Shown here in pieces: positions 37,736 to 49,167 of a DNA stretch of 64,000 bases (its first letter is position 1; each line of letters starts with the position of its first letter). Position numbers and translations under genes: made by a program. The DNA is from Cokeromyces recurvatus (lineage: Eukaryota > Mucoromycota > Mucoromycetes > Mucorales > Mucoraceae): the NCBI RefSeq assembly GCF_025118155.1, contig NW_026251396.1, positions 771,501 through 835,500 on the forward strand, read 5' to 3'. The notes under the pieces were generated by a model. It was not told where the DNA came from. It did no database searches and was given only the letters and a program-made list of their open reading frames with translations.

Positions 37736-40700
37736 ATGACAGAAATAGAAGAAGAAGATAAAATAAGGAAACTACAGTTCATCAAGACTTTAATTATAGA
37801 CAATTACGATTCTTACACTTTCAATTTACTACAGCTTTTTGATAATGACAAGAATGTGATGGTCATTCGTAATGATCAGTTTACTTGGTATGTTTCCTCT
37901 TTCAAAAAAAAAAACAGAAAAAAAAACACTAAACGTCTCCATGTATATTAATTTTCCCTATTCTTTTTTTATAGGAAAGAATTTACTACAAAAATTTTAC
38001 CTTATTTTGATAATATCATTATTTCTCCAGGTCCTGGAAGACCAGAAAGAAGTCAGGTATAAAACAAAAGGAAATAAGGGGAAAAAAAATAGCATCGAAT
38101 ACTTAATTTTATGCCTTCTAAAATAAATAAAATAAAAGGACTTTGGTATTTGTACACAACTTTTAGAGGCACAGTTAAATTCAGAGCATCCTGAGTATCA
38201 TCGACCTATCTTTGGTATATGTTTGGGACATCAAGGTATTGGCCATTTATTTGGTGGGAAGGTAAAGTATAAATTATAATATGTATATTTTGTAAAGGCT
38301 AAATTAATCCTCAAGGTAATTCACGCCCCAAGAATTATGCACGGTCGAATGTCACAAATTCATCACAAAAAGGGTGAAAATGTGTTATTTGGTGATCTCT
38401 TTCATAATTGTCCCTCATCGTTTTGGGCTGTACGCTATCATTCTCTTGTAGTGGATAAGAACTGTAATGTCGAATTATAAATATATAGAATTAGAATTTG
38501 AATATATACATATATACTAACTATCATCATCATCATCATTACTACTACTACTACTACCATCATCACTATCACTATCACTCCCTTTCAAAAAAAAATGATG
38601 AATATAGCTTTGCCAAATGATCTTGTTTTGACAGCTTTTTGCTATGAAAACGATGCAGATATACATGCATTAAAGAATGCTTCCTTTTTAGCAGATACTG
38701 AAGAGAGTGATAATAGCATAAAAGAAAATAATCGTCGTCATCATTTCTTGAAACATACTGATGACGAGTTATCATTAGATAATAATCAACAAATAACGAT
38801 TATGGGATTTCAGCATAAAACTCTGCCTATTTGGGGAGTACAATTTCATCCAGAATCTGTTTCAACTGAATGTGGAGAGAAGATGATATTTAATTTCCAA
38901 AAGGAGACCTATCATTGGTTACTAGTCAATGTAACTGAAATTCTATAAATCTATAGAGTCGATAGAGAAGTCAATCATTCTAATTCTTTTTTTGTATTAC
39001 ATTTTAGGATAATCGTACTTTATCAGAATCCTTTTTAAGTCCTGAATTATTATCTTATTCAGTTACATCATCTAAACCAATCATAAACCAAATACAATCA
39101 ATGAATCCAAAGATGAAATTATATATCAAGACGAGCTCTGCTAATTGGGTTGAACCTGAAGCATTCGTAAATGATTTTTTGTCAAATAAGTCCAATTTAG
39201 ATAAATCGTATATTGGGTGGTTAGATAGTAGTCGAAAGTCGTCTCCCTATTCGCAATATTCACTCCTTTCGATCGATCCTGCCATGATAGTATCCTATTC
39301 TACATTACATAGAGAAGTACGTATAAATAAGCGTGATGAAGCAGCAGCAGCAGCAGCAACAACAACAACAATAGACTATCTTGAGAAGGAAGCTACATTT
39401 TTTGATTATATTGCCAACATGCTCAATCAGTGCAATCAAATCGATCTTCATCCTATTGATGATGATGCAAGGCAGATAAATGATAGTAGGTTACTAGAAT
39501 TTCAAGGTGGTCTGATTGGCTATTTTGGATATGAAATGAAACGAGAAAGTATGGAGGGCTATCGAACACCTAAAGAACAGCATTGTTCATGTTCACATCA
39601 AGGACAACAGAATTGCTGTTTATGTATAGAGGAACCTGATGCTGCATTTCAGTTTGTGGATCGGTTCTTCATCTTTGATCAAAATCAACAGAAAGTCTAT
39701 TTATGTTGTTTAGTAATAGATCCTCATCCAGATATCACTTTATCTTCTTTATTTGATGGCATCTTTCAGCAACATGAGGAGGCTATGGCATGGATTGACG
39801 CTCAAGAAGAATGCATGGCAAAGGTTGCAGATGGGGTCCATCATCATGAATCTGTTCATAGTTTTACTAAAATAACGCCTTCTTCTTCTTCTTCGACTTT
39901 GACTCCTTATTTAGCTAGTCTTCAGGATTCTACAATGACATCTGATGAACAAGGTCTTTTTAAAGCTGATACTGAGCATAAATCCTATCTTAAAGCGATT
40001 GAATCATGTATTGATCATATTCGAGAAGGTGAATCTTATGAAATTTGTTTAACAACTCGGTTTCGATTGGAACTATCAAGGAAGCAAATGAACCATGATG
40101 CACTATGGCAACTTTATACCTATTATTTACGAAAAAACAATCCAGCCCCCTTTTCAGCTCTACTTATGTTTCCTCAACTGAGTTTGTTAAGTTCAAGTCC
40201 AGAGAGGTTCTTAAAGATAAAAGATGGCATTGCTGAGATGAAACCGATCAAAGGGACAGTGGGTCGTGTCTTGAGCTGTGTCTGTCCAAACGGTCAATGT
40301 GATTTAGGAAAACGATGTCAAGAAAGGAAGACTACGGAAGATAATGTACGAAAGCAACAATTATGGCAAGATGTGAAAGAAAGAGCTGAAAATTTAATGG
40401 TAATGAACTCCTTTATATCTATAATATATTAATAAGGATGATTCATGATCCATTAACCTTATTTATATAGATTGTAGACTTGATTCGTAATGATTTAGCT
40501 CAAGTATGTGAGCCTAGTAGTGTACGAGTACCCAAATTAATGCATGTAGAAACTTATGAAAAAGTACATCACCTTGTATCCACGATTAGAGGTAATTTAC
40601 GATCTGATGTAAATACTGTGGATGCTCTACGAAAATGTTTCCCTCCTGGATCTATGACGGGTGCTCCTAAATTAAGGTCGGTGCAGATCTTGGATGAGCT

Positions 40701-41043
40701 TGAGCGTCATCGTCCACGTGGTGTCTATTCTGGCTGTTTAGGCTATTTTTCTCTTGGGAATGGGAACGCGGATTTTAATGTCGTTATTCGAACTGCTGTT
40801 GCTTCTATGAAATCAAATGACTCTATAAAGATTTCAGTAGGCGGTGGAGGCGCAATTACTTATTTATCAAATCCTGAACAAGAATGGAAAGAGACGTTAT
40901 TAAAAACAAAGAGCGTTGCCCCAAGGTAAGATATAACGTTATATACATATAGAATTATATTTTATAACGAATTGCTGATTTGTATTTGTGTGTGTGTTGT
41001 ATATATATATAGTATAAAAGAATATATCGATAATCATAAATAG
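37736..41043 (+). CDS. ABZ1: Para-aminobenzoate (aminodeoxychorismate) synthase, fused PabA-PabB
   Basis: Eight exons: 37736-37887, 37975-38056, 38139-38261, 38316-38463, 38608-38930, 39008-40399, 40471-40925 and 41013-41043. The product is 901 residues. Residues 15-275 are a class I glutamine amidotransferase: [21 protein letters not shown], the nucleophile in FGICLGHQ (Cys106) and the triad histidine and glutamate in WGVQFHPES (about 249/251). The rest is the chorismate-binding domain: [83 protein letters not shown] and [25 protein letters not shown] distinguishes aminodeoxychorismate from anthranilate synthase families in many cases. The fused enzyme supplies folate precursors in the cytosol. 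It contains a species-specific Ala/Thr run (about residue 350). Confidence 0.94.
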
Positions 41044-41190
41044 AATTGTAAATATCAGTTAATTAAAATAGACTTTATTAGATATAATAAAATATATGTG
41101 GTTTTTTTTTTCTTTCAATTATTGTTATTAAATTATATGTAGTGTATATGTATATATATGTATATGTATATGTATATGTATTTAATAATA

Positions 41191-42573
41191 TTAGGCTGGA
41201 TAATAATGAATAGGAGAATAGGGTTGTTTATAATAGCGATAATAGTGAGGGTTTACTCTATCTGGAGGATGAAATTGAGGATCATAAATTATGTCATCGT
41301 ATATCGGTACCTGTCTCATCACGGGTCTTCTCGAATTCCCTCTAGACCCTTTTCGTTGTAACATTGGCTTAGGAACATAATAGTGCTGCTCATGATTGAC
41401 ATTAGCTGACCTAATATCGTTATTATATGATTTTTGTCGACTTGATCCATTTTTGATTGAACCATGATAAAATCTTGAAGAATGAGGATCCGGATGAAGA
41501 TGAGGTAATGGTGGCGGCGGTGGTGCTATTGTATGATAATTATATCTATCTTCTGGATGATAGTAAAAATGATGATTATAATCTGGTTCATAAGGAGGAC
41601 GAGGATAATAAAGAGAATGATGACGATTATTAGGTGATGTCTCATGATAGTGTGACAAAGGATTATCAACTTGAAAATGATCTGTAGACATGATATCTCT
41701 GTGATGTTTTCGTTTGCTGTTGTTATTCTCAGAGGTAGGATCAAAATTACTTTTGTTCTTAATATTATTATTATTATTACTACTTCCACTACTACTACTG
41801 TTTTGACTTGACTTTCTTTGTATAGATGGTTGCTGATATTGATATGGACTTGATTTCGATGGCGTAGGTCTCAATGGAGGTGATGATACAGCATCATTAT
41901 AGTGAGAGGAAAGAGAAGCAGTTGAGCTTCTCTTTTTAAGACGTTGTTGTTGTTGTTGTTGTTGTTGTTGCTTCTCTACAATATTTAATGACTTTAACAT
42001 ATCTGCAATCTCATACAATTTGGAAACGACCCTATCTTTTACTTCATTACTATCTACGTTTTCGTATTCCAGACTATGACTATTAGGGTCTGATAATGAT
42101 AACAATCTTTGTTGAGATTCGGTTACATTAGATGATCCAATCTGATTCGGCCATAGTCTGGGAGTATAGGTTGGTGATATGGATGTGGCTTTAGTTGAAG
42201 ATCCTTTCCCTTTCCCTTTATTAGATGGTTTGCTTTCTAATAATCTTTCTTGTAGCTGCTGTGACACAACTACATCATTATTAAATGAGTGACTTGGTAA
42301 AGTTTCATCAGTTGAATCTGATTTATTATTATTATTATTATTATTATTCAAAGCTTGATAATCATTTGAATATGGTTTTAAATAATAATCAGAATTTATT
42401 TGCACCTGTCTTTGGGGTTTTGGTTCTTTAATATTCAAATAGGATGTATTTGAAGTTACAAGTTGTGGTTGTTTAATAGTAGGACATATTTCAACAAAAC
42501 CTGTATCAACATAGCCCATCTTATCTTGAATATCAATAATATCTATTTCTTCATTTTTTTCTCCGAGAGCCAT
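41191..42573 (-). CDS. Disordered low-complexity protein, unknown function
   Basis: A single frame of 460 residues on the minus strand, starting at the ATG at 42573; the frame extends slightly further upstream but only with non-ATG codons. I recognise no domain. The protein is hydrophilic and repetitive: Asn runs, a Gln run near residues 200-210, Ser/Asn tracts, and a C-terminal third rich in His, Tyr and Pro (HHFYYHPEDRYNYH, APPPPPLPHLHPDPH). One more conserved-looking segment (NEVKDRVVSKLYEIADMLKS, near residue 180) could form an amphipathic helix. Length without stops and biased but coding-like composition argue for a real gene. It converges on PABA synthase with 147 bp between stops. Confidence 0.65.
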   Translation of the reverse strand: MALGEKNEEIDIIDIQDKMGYVDTGFVEICPTIKQPQLVTSNTSYLNIKEPKPQRQVQINSDYYLKPYSNDYQALNNNNNNNNKSDSTDETLPSHSFNNDVVVSQQLQERLLESKPSNKGKGKGSSTKATSISPTYTPRLWPNQIGSSNVTESQQRLLSLSDPNSHSLEYENVDSNEVKDRVVSKLYEIADMLKSLNIVEKQQQQQQQQQRLKKRSSTASLSSHYNDAVSSPPLRPTPSKSSPYQYQQPSIQRKSSQNSSSSGSSNNNNNIKNKSNFDPTSENNNSKRKHHRDIMSTDHFQVDNPLSHYHETSPNNRHHSLYYPRPPYEPDYNHHFYYHPEDRYNYHTIAPPPPPLPHLHPDPHSSRFYHGSIKNGSSRQKSYNNDIRSANVNHEQHYYVPKPMLQRKGSRGNSRRPVMRQVPIYDDIIYDPQFHPPDRVNPHYYRYYKQPYSPIHYYPA

Positions 42574-44636
42574 TTTATATGACAAAGGAGAAATAAAAGA
42601 AAAAAAAAAGAAATTTAAGAGAAAAAGAAAGAAAGGAAAAAAAAATAAAAATATAAAGACAATTTTGAAAGAAGAGTACCCTATTGTTGGTCACAAGATT
42701 TCATAATCTTTTTTTAGAGTATTCATGTTACGGTTAAACAATTTTATAATTTTCCAACACGACAGCCTATTTTAAACACATACTGTATTGTATTATTCTC
42801 TCGGTCAGATCAAAAAGAAAAAAAGTAAATCATAAGATCCTTTTTTTTTTCTTAAAAAAAAAAAGAAAAAAAAAAGGATACATAGTAAGAGCTAAAATAA
42901 AGAGCAAACTGCAAGTATAGTTATGAAATAGCCAATTAAATAATTGGTAACCCGGTTTGAATGACAGAATGGAGGAGGAGAAGACTTGTTATGAGCTAAA
43001 TGGGTCCATCTCATGCAATAATGTACAAATAGTTGGCCATAATAAATATTATAATAAGATGTCAAGATTACCTAAGAAGATTATTTATTCTAAAGGAGCA
43101 ATAAAAAGTAAGTAATAGGTATAATATGAAAAGGGTCTAACCAAGTCTTTAGCGTAATCACTTATTACACTCAAGCTTTGTCATCGATGACGGGAAAAAT
43201 AAAGTCAATATATTGAGTGAATAGTGAGTGCAAAAAAATAAAATAAAATAAATATGAATATCTGCCAAACGTACCATCTTTAAAATGAGTTACTTGTACT
43301 ATTTTTTTTTCTTCCTTTCTTTCATTAACCATTAAAATATACAGTTTATTTAAATAGTCTGCTAAATTACATAAGTACTATCAATAACCTTTAAGAAGGT
43401 ATTTATTTTTTCTTACATACAAAAGACATCATTGAACTGTAAAAAATGCAATCTTTGTTTGACAATCAAAACGTGTTGCTATAACTAAAGTATACATAGA
43501 GTATATAATTAACAAAGCCAAAGATAAACAAGCATTTATTCGATTATTTATTATGAAAATGAAATATGCATATAAATTCTATTTTGCTTTGTCTTATAAA
43601 CATATGATATAAAAATAAAGAAGGGTAAAGAATGATGTCATAAATAAGACTTGAAATATCTTTATGCATATTATTTAGATATATGGTAAAAAGAATGATA
43701 GGTTACTTGCTGCTCTCATATTTCACCGAAAGAAAATGATTTCTTCTAAAGAAAAAGAAAAAAAAAGTACATTATAATATCAAGTAAACTATAGATATAT
43801 ATATACATATATATTTCCTTTCAAGTATATTCATAGGTATGTCTTTATTGCTATTTCTGGGCTTCATCTAAATTATTGTTAGTTCAGTCACTGCTTTACA
43901 AAGGTAATAAGTATGCAATCACTGACCTACTATTATATCCAAAGAAGCAGTAGAACAAAACAAAAATAAAGCAAGATACTCTGTTGAAGATAGTATTCCA
44001 TCTAGTAAAATTATTAATGTTTTCAAGTCTGTAAATTTCACTATAAAAACTGTTCTCTTTTTAAAATAGAGTACTTCAAAGTCTATCAAGGTTAAGATTG
44101 TGTTACCCAAAATATAAGTAGTAAATACGACTATTGTTACACTAAACACAATGAAAAGCATACAAGAAACAATGTAGTAGAAAAAGGAGAGAGAGAGAGA
44201 AGATCATTAACCCTTCCTCCTCCGTGTATTATTCAGGAACATTAAAATAAAATTAATGCAATACATCACTAAGGATGAATAAATGTTAATAAAATAGATT
44301 AGATGATTTGAATAGAAAGAGCGCAGTAAAAATAAAAAGGTTCAGACATATTTTATTAATAAAAGCTAAAATTAAAAGGAAAAGGAGGAAAAAAACGCTC
44401 TATGAAAATAATTTTATAAAGAAGAGTCTCAGTGTCCTCCCAAAGAGATTCCTAATTACATTATAATTTGGAATTACGATTAAAGAAGAATTTTATTTTG
44501 AAATTAAAAAATGACCAATAAGCACATCGCATTTATATATACTGTCTTGCCCTGGTCAGATCGCTATGGAAAAGAAGGAAAGAAAAACCTTTTTGGGATA
44601 AAAGGAAAAATGTTAAAGATTATTTGGAATTACAGT
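42574..44636. other. Gene-free AT-rich stretch
   Basis: About 2.06 kb between the 460-residue gene and the accessory region. It has A-rich tracts and short frames (for example 43919-44161, minus) without domain or splice support. No tRNA or transposon ends are seen. Confidence 0.45.
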
Positions 44637-45077
44637 GCCACTGCATAGCACTAGCCTTCCTTTTCGGATGGCTTTTTGTACCATAATGTATATCAGGGGA
44701 AGAATAAAAAAGAGAATAGATCGTTACGATTTTATTTTGAGACGATCATATCTAAGATGCCTGGTTTCGATAAGGTAGTGGTATCCCCTGTTTATAGATA
44801 ATAATCTTAAACAACGTAGATGTAAGAGGAAATAGAAAAAAAAATATTTATTAGTTTTATGAGTCTTCTTCTTCTTCTTGGCCTTTGTCTTTGTTTCAAG
44901 CTTGGTCTCAAAAGAGAAACGCACGCGCTCTCTTCCAATTCTCTAATTCTCTTTTCTTCTTTTGTCTTCTTCTCATTCACTTTAACAACAAAGTTGTTAA
45001 GCTCACACTGTATAGAATACATCAGTACACTGTTGCTATAGTCAGTTTGTTTGCAATCAATACCTTAACAAAATAAA
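44637..45077 (+). repeat. Inverted duplicate, copy 1 (gene 3' end)
   Basis: This 441-bp segment is nearly identical, in opposite orientation, to 50776-51215; a 60-codon frame on opposite strands (44859-45041 and 50812-50994) is identical in both. It covers the last exon and 3' flank of the PD-(D/E)xK-like gene. Homology stops at GCCACTGC on one side and ACAAAATAAA on the other. Confidence 0.85.
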
Positions 45078-48000
45078 AAGCTTCAACAATTGAAGGCAAG
45101 TGTACAAGGTGGTGACTTTGTTCAATTAAAGAGAAGCGATTAATTGCCATAGGCATATATACTCCATCAGCAAGAACCATCGTTTGGAAAAGCGTACGGT
45201 TAAATCCTATCAAAGTATTTGTATTAGACAGCATGTTCTTTTTTGGTACACAACATACAAAATGAGAGCATACCTTCGACCAAAAGACCAAGTGAAGAAG
45301 GGTTTTGCACTCCCAAACAAAGTTGCTCGTCCACAGATCCTTTCATCTGCTTCATTAGTTTTGCGTAGTCATCTTCAGGTTGATATTTGCTTGTAGTCTC
45401 CGGTCTTTTCACTTCAACAAAGAAGAAATAGAGCTCTTTGCTCTTGACCTTTGTGCCAATCATGAGGTCTAGTTTCTTGCCATTGTTTTGAGTACAAAGA
45501 TAAGGAAAGGGAAAAAAAGAAAAGACAAGTCTGTGAAAACTTTGTATAGTTTATTAAAGATAAAATAATACAGAAATTGTACAGGAAGAAAAAAATATGG
45601 AAAAATGACGAGTGCTATTTATATGTTTTTGTAAAGTAAGTCATATTAATAGGAGTGTGATTTAGATAAGTGAATACTGCTATAATAAAGCTTTTATGCA
45701 CAAATATGCACAAATTTTGTCTCCAAATATTTCTGCATGCAGTATGCATATTTCTGCCTGAGCTGTTGCTGTTATTAAAATATATCCGATTGTTGTCTTT
45801 GGGATAAGCAACGCGTTAATATTAATTTACAGTGAATATTCCCCCTAACAATATACACCATTATGGATGTATATATAATATGTATGACTTGTATCAATAA
45901 TTATGTAATTGAATATAACAGTCATAAACCCATTGAATTCTTATTATTACATAATACAATGTATATAATTATTATTATTGCTCGAATACTCTAGCAATGA
46001 CTATTATTAAAACTGAGTGTAGAATGAATATTATGCTGTGAAGTACAATACACTAGTTTTATTCAAATAAACTCTTTATTAATTAAATAAATGATAGTTT
46101 ATTTTTATTAACTTAGTTGTAAATACGACTACAGTTATAACAGCCATCTTTATTTGGCTTGTCAATTATATCCATGAGCATGATATACAGCGGTTAGTAT
46201 AGGCATAAATAAAAATAACTAGGTATACACTTACATGGCATATAAAATGTCTTTGCTTCCATCTTGTAGTAACACTCTTCGAATAACCGGCATTAAATGC
46301 ATTTCCGTGAATGAAGCTTCAGAGGTGTTTGCAACACAAGCATGGAACTGACCCTCATGTCTGACTAGGTATTTGACCATACTCATCATGTCTTTCTTTA
46401 CTTCATTTTCTTCTTTCTCTTCTTTCTCTTCTTCTCTATCTTCTTTTTCTCCTTCACTCTCTTTATCATCTTCTCCAACTCTCTACTTACAAATATTATT
46501 AGAGAAAGCTATGTTTTTTTGGACTGATTTTAATTACATCAGCTTCGTTCTTGCAGTACACAACTGCCTTGGTAGGTGTACGCTCGAACCTGGGCTTCAT
46601 GCGGCTAGATATTGATCTCAAAGCTTTGCGAGTGCTTCCATAGAAGTATCTAGTAACACATTTGTTATCGTCAAACTTATTAAGGGGGAATATATGAGAG
46701 AAGGAGCTAGAGTGAGAAGAGTTGTTCCTGTTATGATTGTAGTTGCCTCTATAACTAAGTTAATAGAAATAAACCATCATTTATTACATAATAAAGAGGT
46801 TATTCATATAAAACTAGTATATTTAACTTCCCAGCATAATATTCATTCTACACTCAGTTTTAATAATAGTCATTGTTAGAATGTTCGAGCAATAATAATA
46901 ATTATATACATTATTCAAATAGGATTATGACTGGTGTATTCAATTACATAATTGTTCTTCAGTAATATATATTATATATACATTGATAATATTGAATATC
47001 GTTATGAAATCTTATACAATGATGATGATAGTAACTCATAAATAAGTGGTATTGTTGCAGCTAGACATATTCACTGAGAATTGATATTAATGTGTCGCAG
47101 TCCAATAATAATGATTCGTTATGTTTCTAGGAACAGCGACAACTCAGGGAGAAAAAAAAGAATAAAGAAATATCTTATTGATCGCAGAATTATTTGGAGA
47201 CAATGTTTTATGTAAAACACTTTATTATAGTAAAACTTGATTATCTAAACCGAATTTCCATTAATAACACTTACCTGGTAAAAACATATAAATAGCCCTC
47301 GATTTTCCATATAATTTTCGTGGTACAATTTTTATATTATCTTTAATAAATTATACAAAGTTTTCACAGACTTGTCTTTTGTTTATTTCTTTTTCTCTAT
47401 CTTTTGCTAATCAAAACAGTTCCAGTTGAAGTTAGCGCGTGAAGAGAAAGAGGAAAGATAGCTCTTTGTGTTTGAGTACAAAGATAATATAAAAATTGTA
47501 CCACGAAAATTATATGGAAAGATGATAAGGGCTATTTATATGTTTTTTGCAAGGTAAGTGACATTGATAGGAGTGTGATTTAGATAAGTGAATACTGCTA
47601 TAATAAAGCCTTTATGCACAAATATGCACAAATATTGTCTCCGAATAATTCTGTATACAATAGGATATGTTTTTATCTTTATTCCCCCCTGAGCTGCCAC
47701 TGTTGCTAAAAATATAAAATATAATAAAGCATTATTTCTAGGGTTTAGGGTCTGGGGTCTGGGGTAAGCAACGCGTTAATATTAATTCACAGTGAATATG
47801 CCCGCTATAGCAATACGAATTATTTATAAGCTACTATTATTATCATCCTCTAAGATGTTATGGCATAACAATATCTAATATTATGGATGTATATATAATA
47901 TGTATGACTTGTATAAATAATCATCTAATTCAACATAACAGTCATAAACCTATTGAATTCTTATTATTATAATACGATGTATATAATTATTATTATTGCT

Positions 48001-48578
48001 CGAATACTCTAGCAATGACTATTATTAAAACTGAGTGTAGAATGAATATTATGCTGTGAAGTTCAATATACTAGTTTTATATGAATAACCTCTTTATTAT
48101 GTAATAAATGATGGTTTATTTCTATTAACTTAGTTATAGAGGCAACTACAATCATAACACTTTGAATACTTACAGGATTCTCAAGCAATTTATGTTATTT
48201 CCTTCATCGACTTCGCCAGTGGACTTATTTCTGAATCTCTTTAATGCTTCAGTAATGTTGATGTTTTTGACAAGAAGCTAAAAGTAATGTTTAGGCTTTA
48301 TTCAGCTATAGGTATCCACACACTTATTTACCTCTTCTTTCGGCTTCCACTCCTTGCTTCCTCCACCCAGGAAGTACTTTATTTTTACAGTTCGCTTGAC
48401 ATCTGCGGAAGAGATCGATCCTTCCGACAAATCAGGACTGGGAGCTAAAAGAACATGAATAAGTATAGAGTTAGTTTTCACATATAAAAACTCTTTTGAA
48501 CGTACATCTCTCTCTTTTCGAATTTATTGTGAAGTTGACTTGACTGTAGAAGGCTGATTTAATTAGGAAGTTAGACAT
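44807..48578 (-). CDS. Lineage-restricted protein with PD-(D/E)xK-like motif, unknown function
   Basis: Eight exons on the minus strand: 48578-48506, 48444-48332, 48277-48174, 46727-46538, 46482-46235, 45530-45274, 45206-45064 and 45007-44807. Every junction keeps phase and the product is 442 residues. From about residue 160 there is an acidic, Glu/Lys-rich run, then EASFTEMHLMPVIRRVL, then GKKLDLMIGTKVKSKELYFF and FVEVKRP. The D...ExK spacing of the last two resembles a PD-(D/E)xK nuclease core (inference). The block GLLVEGFNRTLFQTMVLADG, VYMPM resembles proteins I recall as numerous in Mucorales genomes and without assigned function. A polybasic stretch RPRRRRRLIK is near the end. Introns 3 (1446 nt) and 5 (704 nt) are filled by repeats A-C. 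Exon 6 starts with a hydrophobic ILVFSFFPFPYLCTQ that looks like translated repeat sequence. Expression is unproven. Confidence 0.6.
45490..46142 (-). repeat. Intron repeat, copy A
   Basis: About 0.65 kb, making up most of intron 5 of the PD-(D/E)xK-like gene. Read on the minus strand it starts TGTTATAACTGTAG and runs to TTTTCACAG, which is the splice acceptor, then on into the exon (ACTTGTCTTTTC...CTTTGTACTC). It shares long stretches with copies B and C, for example TCTAGCAATGACTATTATTA and AAGTGAATACTGCTATAATA on the plus strand. Boundaries were set by eye. Confidence 0.75.
46729..47418 (+). repeat. Intron repeat, copy B (inverted relative to A and C)
   Basis: Starts TGTTATGATTGTAG at 46729 and runs to about 47418, so it lies opposite to copies A and C. 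Its outer end, read on the minus strand as CATAACAG, is the splice acceptor of intron 3 (46728-46729). It also contains TTTTCACAGACTTGTC near 47372, the same junction that is an acceptor in copy A, so the repeat extends past that point. Confidence 0.75.
47473..48159 (-). repeat. Intron repeat, copy C
   Basis: About 0.69 kb. With copy B it forms an imperfect inverted repeat around a spacer of roughly 55 bp, all within intron 3. Read on the minus strand it starts TGTTATGATTGTAG 14 bases after donor GTAAGTATT and ends TTATCTTTGTACTCAAA. It lacks the CACAGACTTGTC segment of A and B and carries an extra G-rich run (47741-47764). Confidence 0.75.
47741..47764 (+). other. G-rich run, potential G-quadruplex / telomere-like
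   Basis: Four G-tracts of 3-4 with loops TTTA, TCT and TCT in 24 bases. It is conspicuous in AT-rich DNA and is absent from the equivalent part of copies A and B. Confidence 0.6.
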
Positions 48579-48795
48579 TTTAGAGTATACGATCAGATTA
48601 CTAAGAAAGTCGAAGGTGAAAAAAAAAGTCTTGCTAAGCATTCTTCCAGATAGGCAATATGCTTCTTATCTTGTGCGACTTTACTAAATTGACATAAACT
48701 CTCATCTTCTTCTTTAACATGGTACAGATCCACTTGTAAGGCATTTTATATTAGGTGAGTTTATTTAAGACCCGCTTAACTGTCTGGAAACCCCC

Positions 48796-49135
48796 CACTG
48801 CAAAAAAAATTTGTCCGTCGTACGTATGGAGTACTATACAGCGTACGTACGTACTACGTACCGTATACCATATATGCAGTACGTGAGTACGACGTATAGT
48901 ACTCCATACATACAACGTATAACTTTTTACATTTGATTGGCTATTTCTTTGAAAAACATAAACCATCATTGGTATTTTGTAGAATAAATAACGTTTATTT
49001 ACGTTTGATCATTATTATTGGCTTATAAAATACATTTAATACATATTAGGCTTTTATTATTGCCTTGTTTATTGGACGTTATTTAAAAATAAAGATATAG
49101 TTTGTTTACATAAAATGTGGCTTTATTTATATTTA

Positions 49136-49167
<32 letters not shown>

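Noticed and set aside
43919..44161. 80-codon minus-strand frame
   Set aside because: Hydrophobic low-complexity translation of AT-rich spacer; starts and ends without splice or regulatory support.
44637..44700. tRNA- or 5S-derived SINE head at the GCCACTGC boundary
   Set aside because: No A/B box promoter pair or cloverleaf could be found by eye; the boundary is simply the end of the inverted duplication.
44859..45041. 60-codon plus-strand frame (identical frame at 50812-50994 on the minus strand)
   Set aside because: It is the antisense of the last exon of the PD-(D/E)xK-like gene. Its duplication comes from the inverted repeat, not from coding conservation.
45490..48159. Copies A-C as solo LTRs of a retrotransposon
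   Set aside because: The TGTTA...ends hint at TG/CA borders, but no 5-bp target duplication, primer-binding site or gag-pol remnant is visible, and the ends coincide with splice sites instead.
48820..48920. CRISPR-like array or tandem repeat of TACGTACG words
   Set aside because: The words form one palindrome inside a transposon end; there are no regular repeats with unique spacers, and the DNA is eukaryotic.
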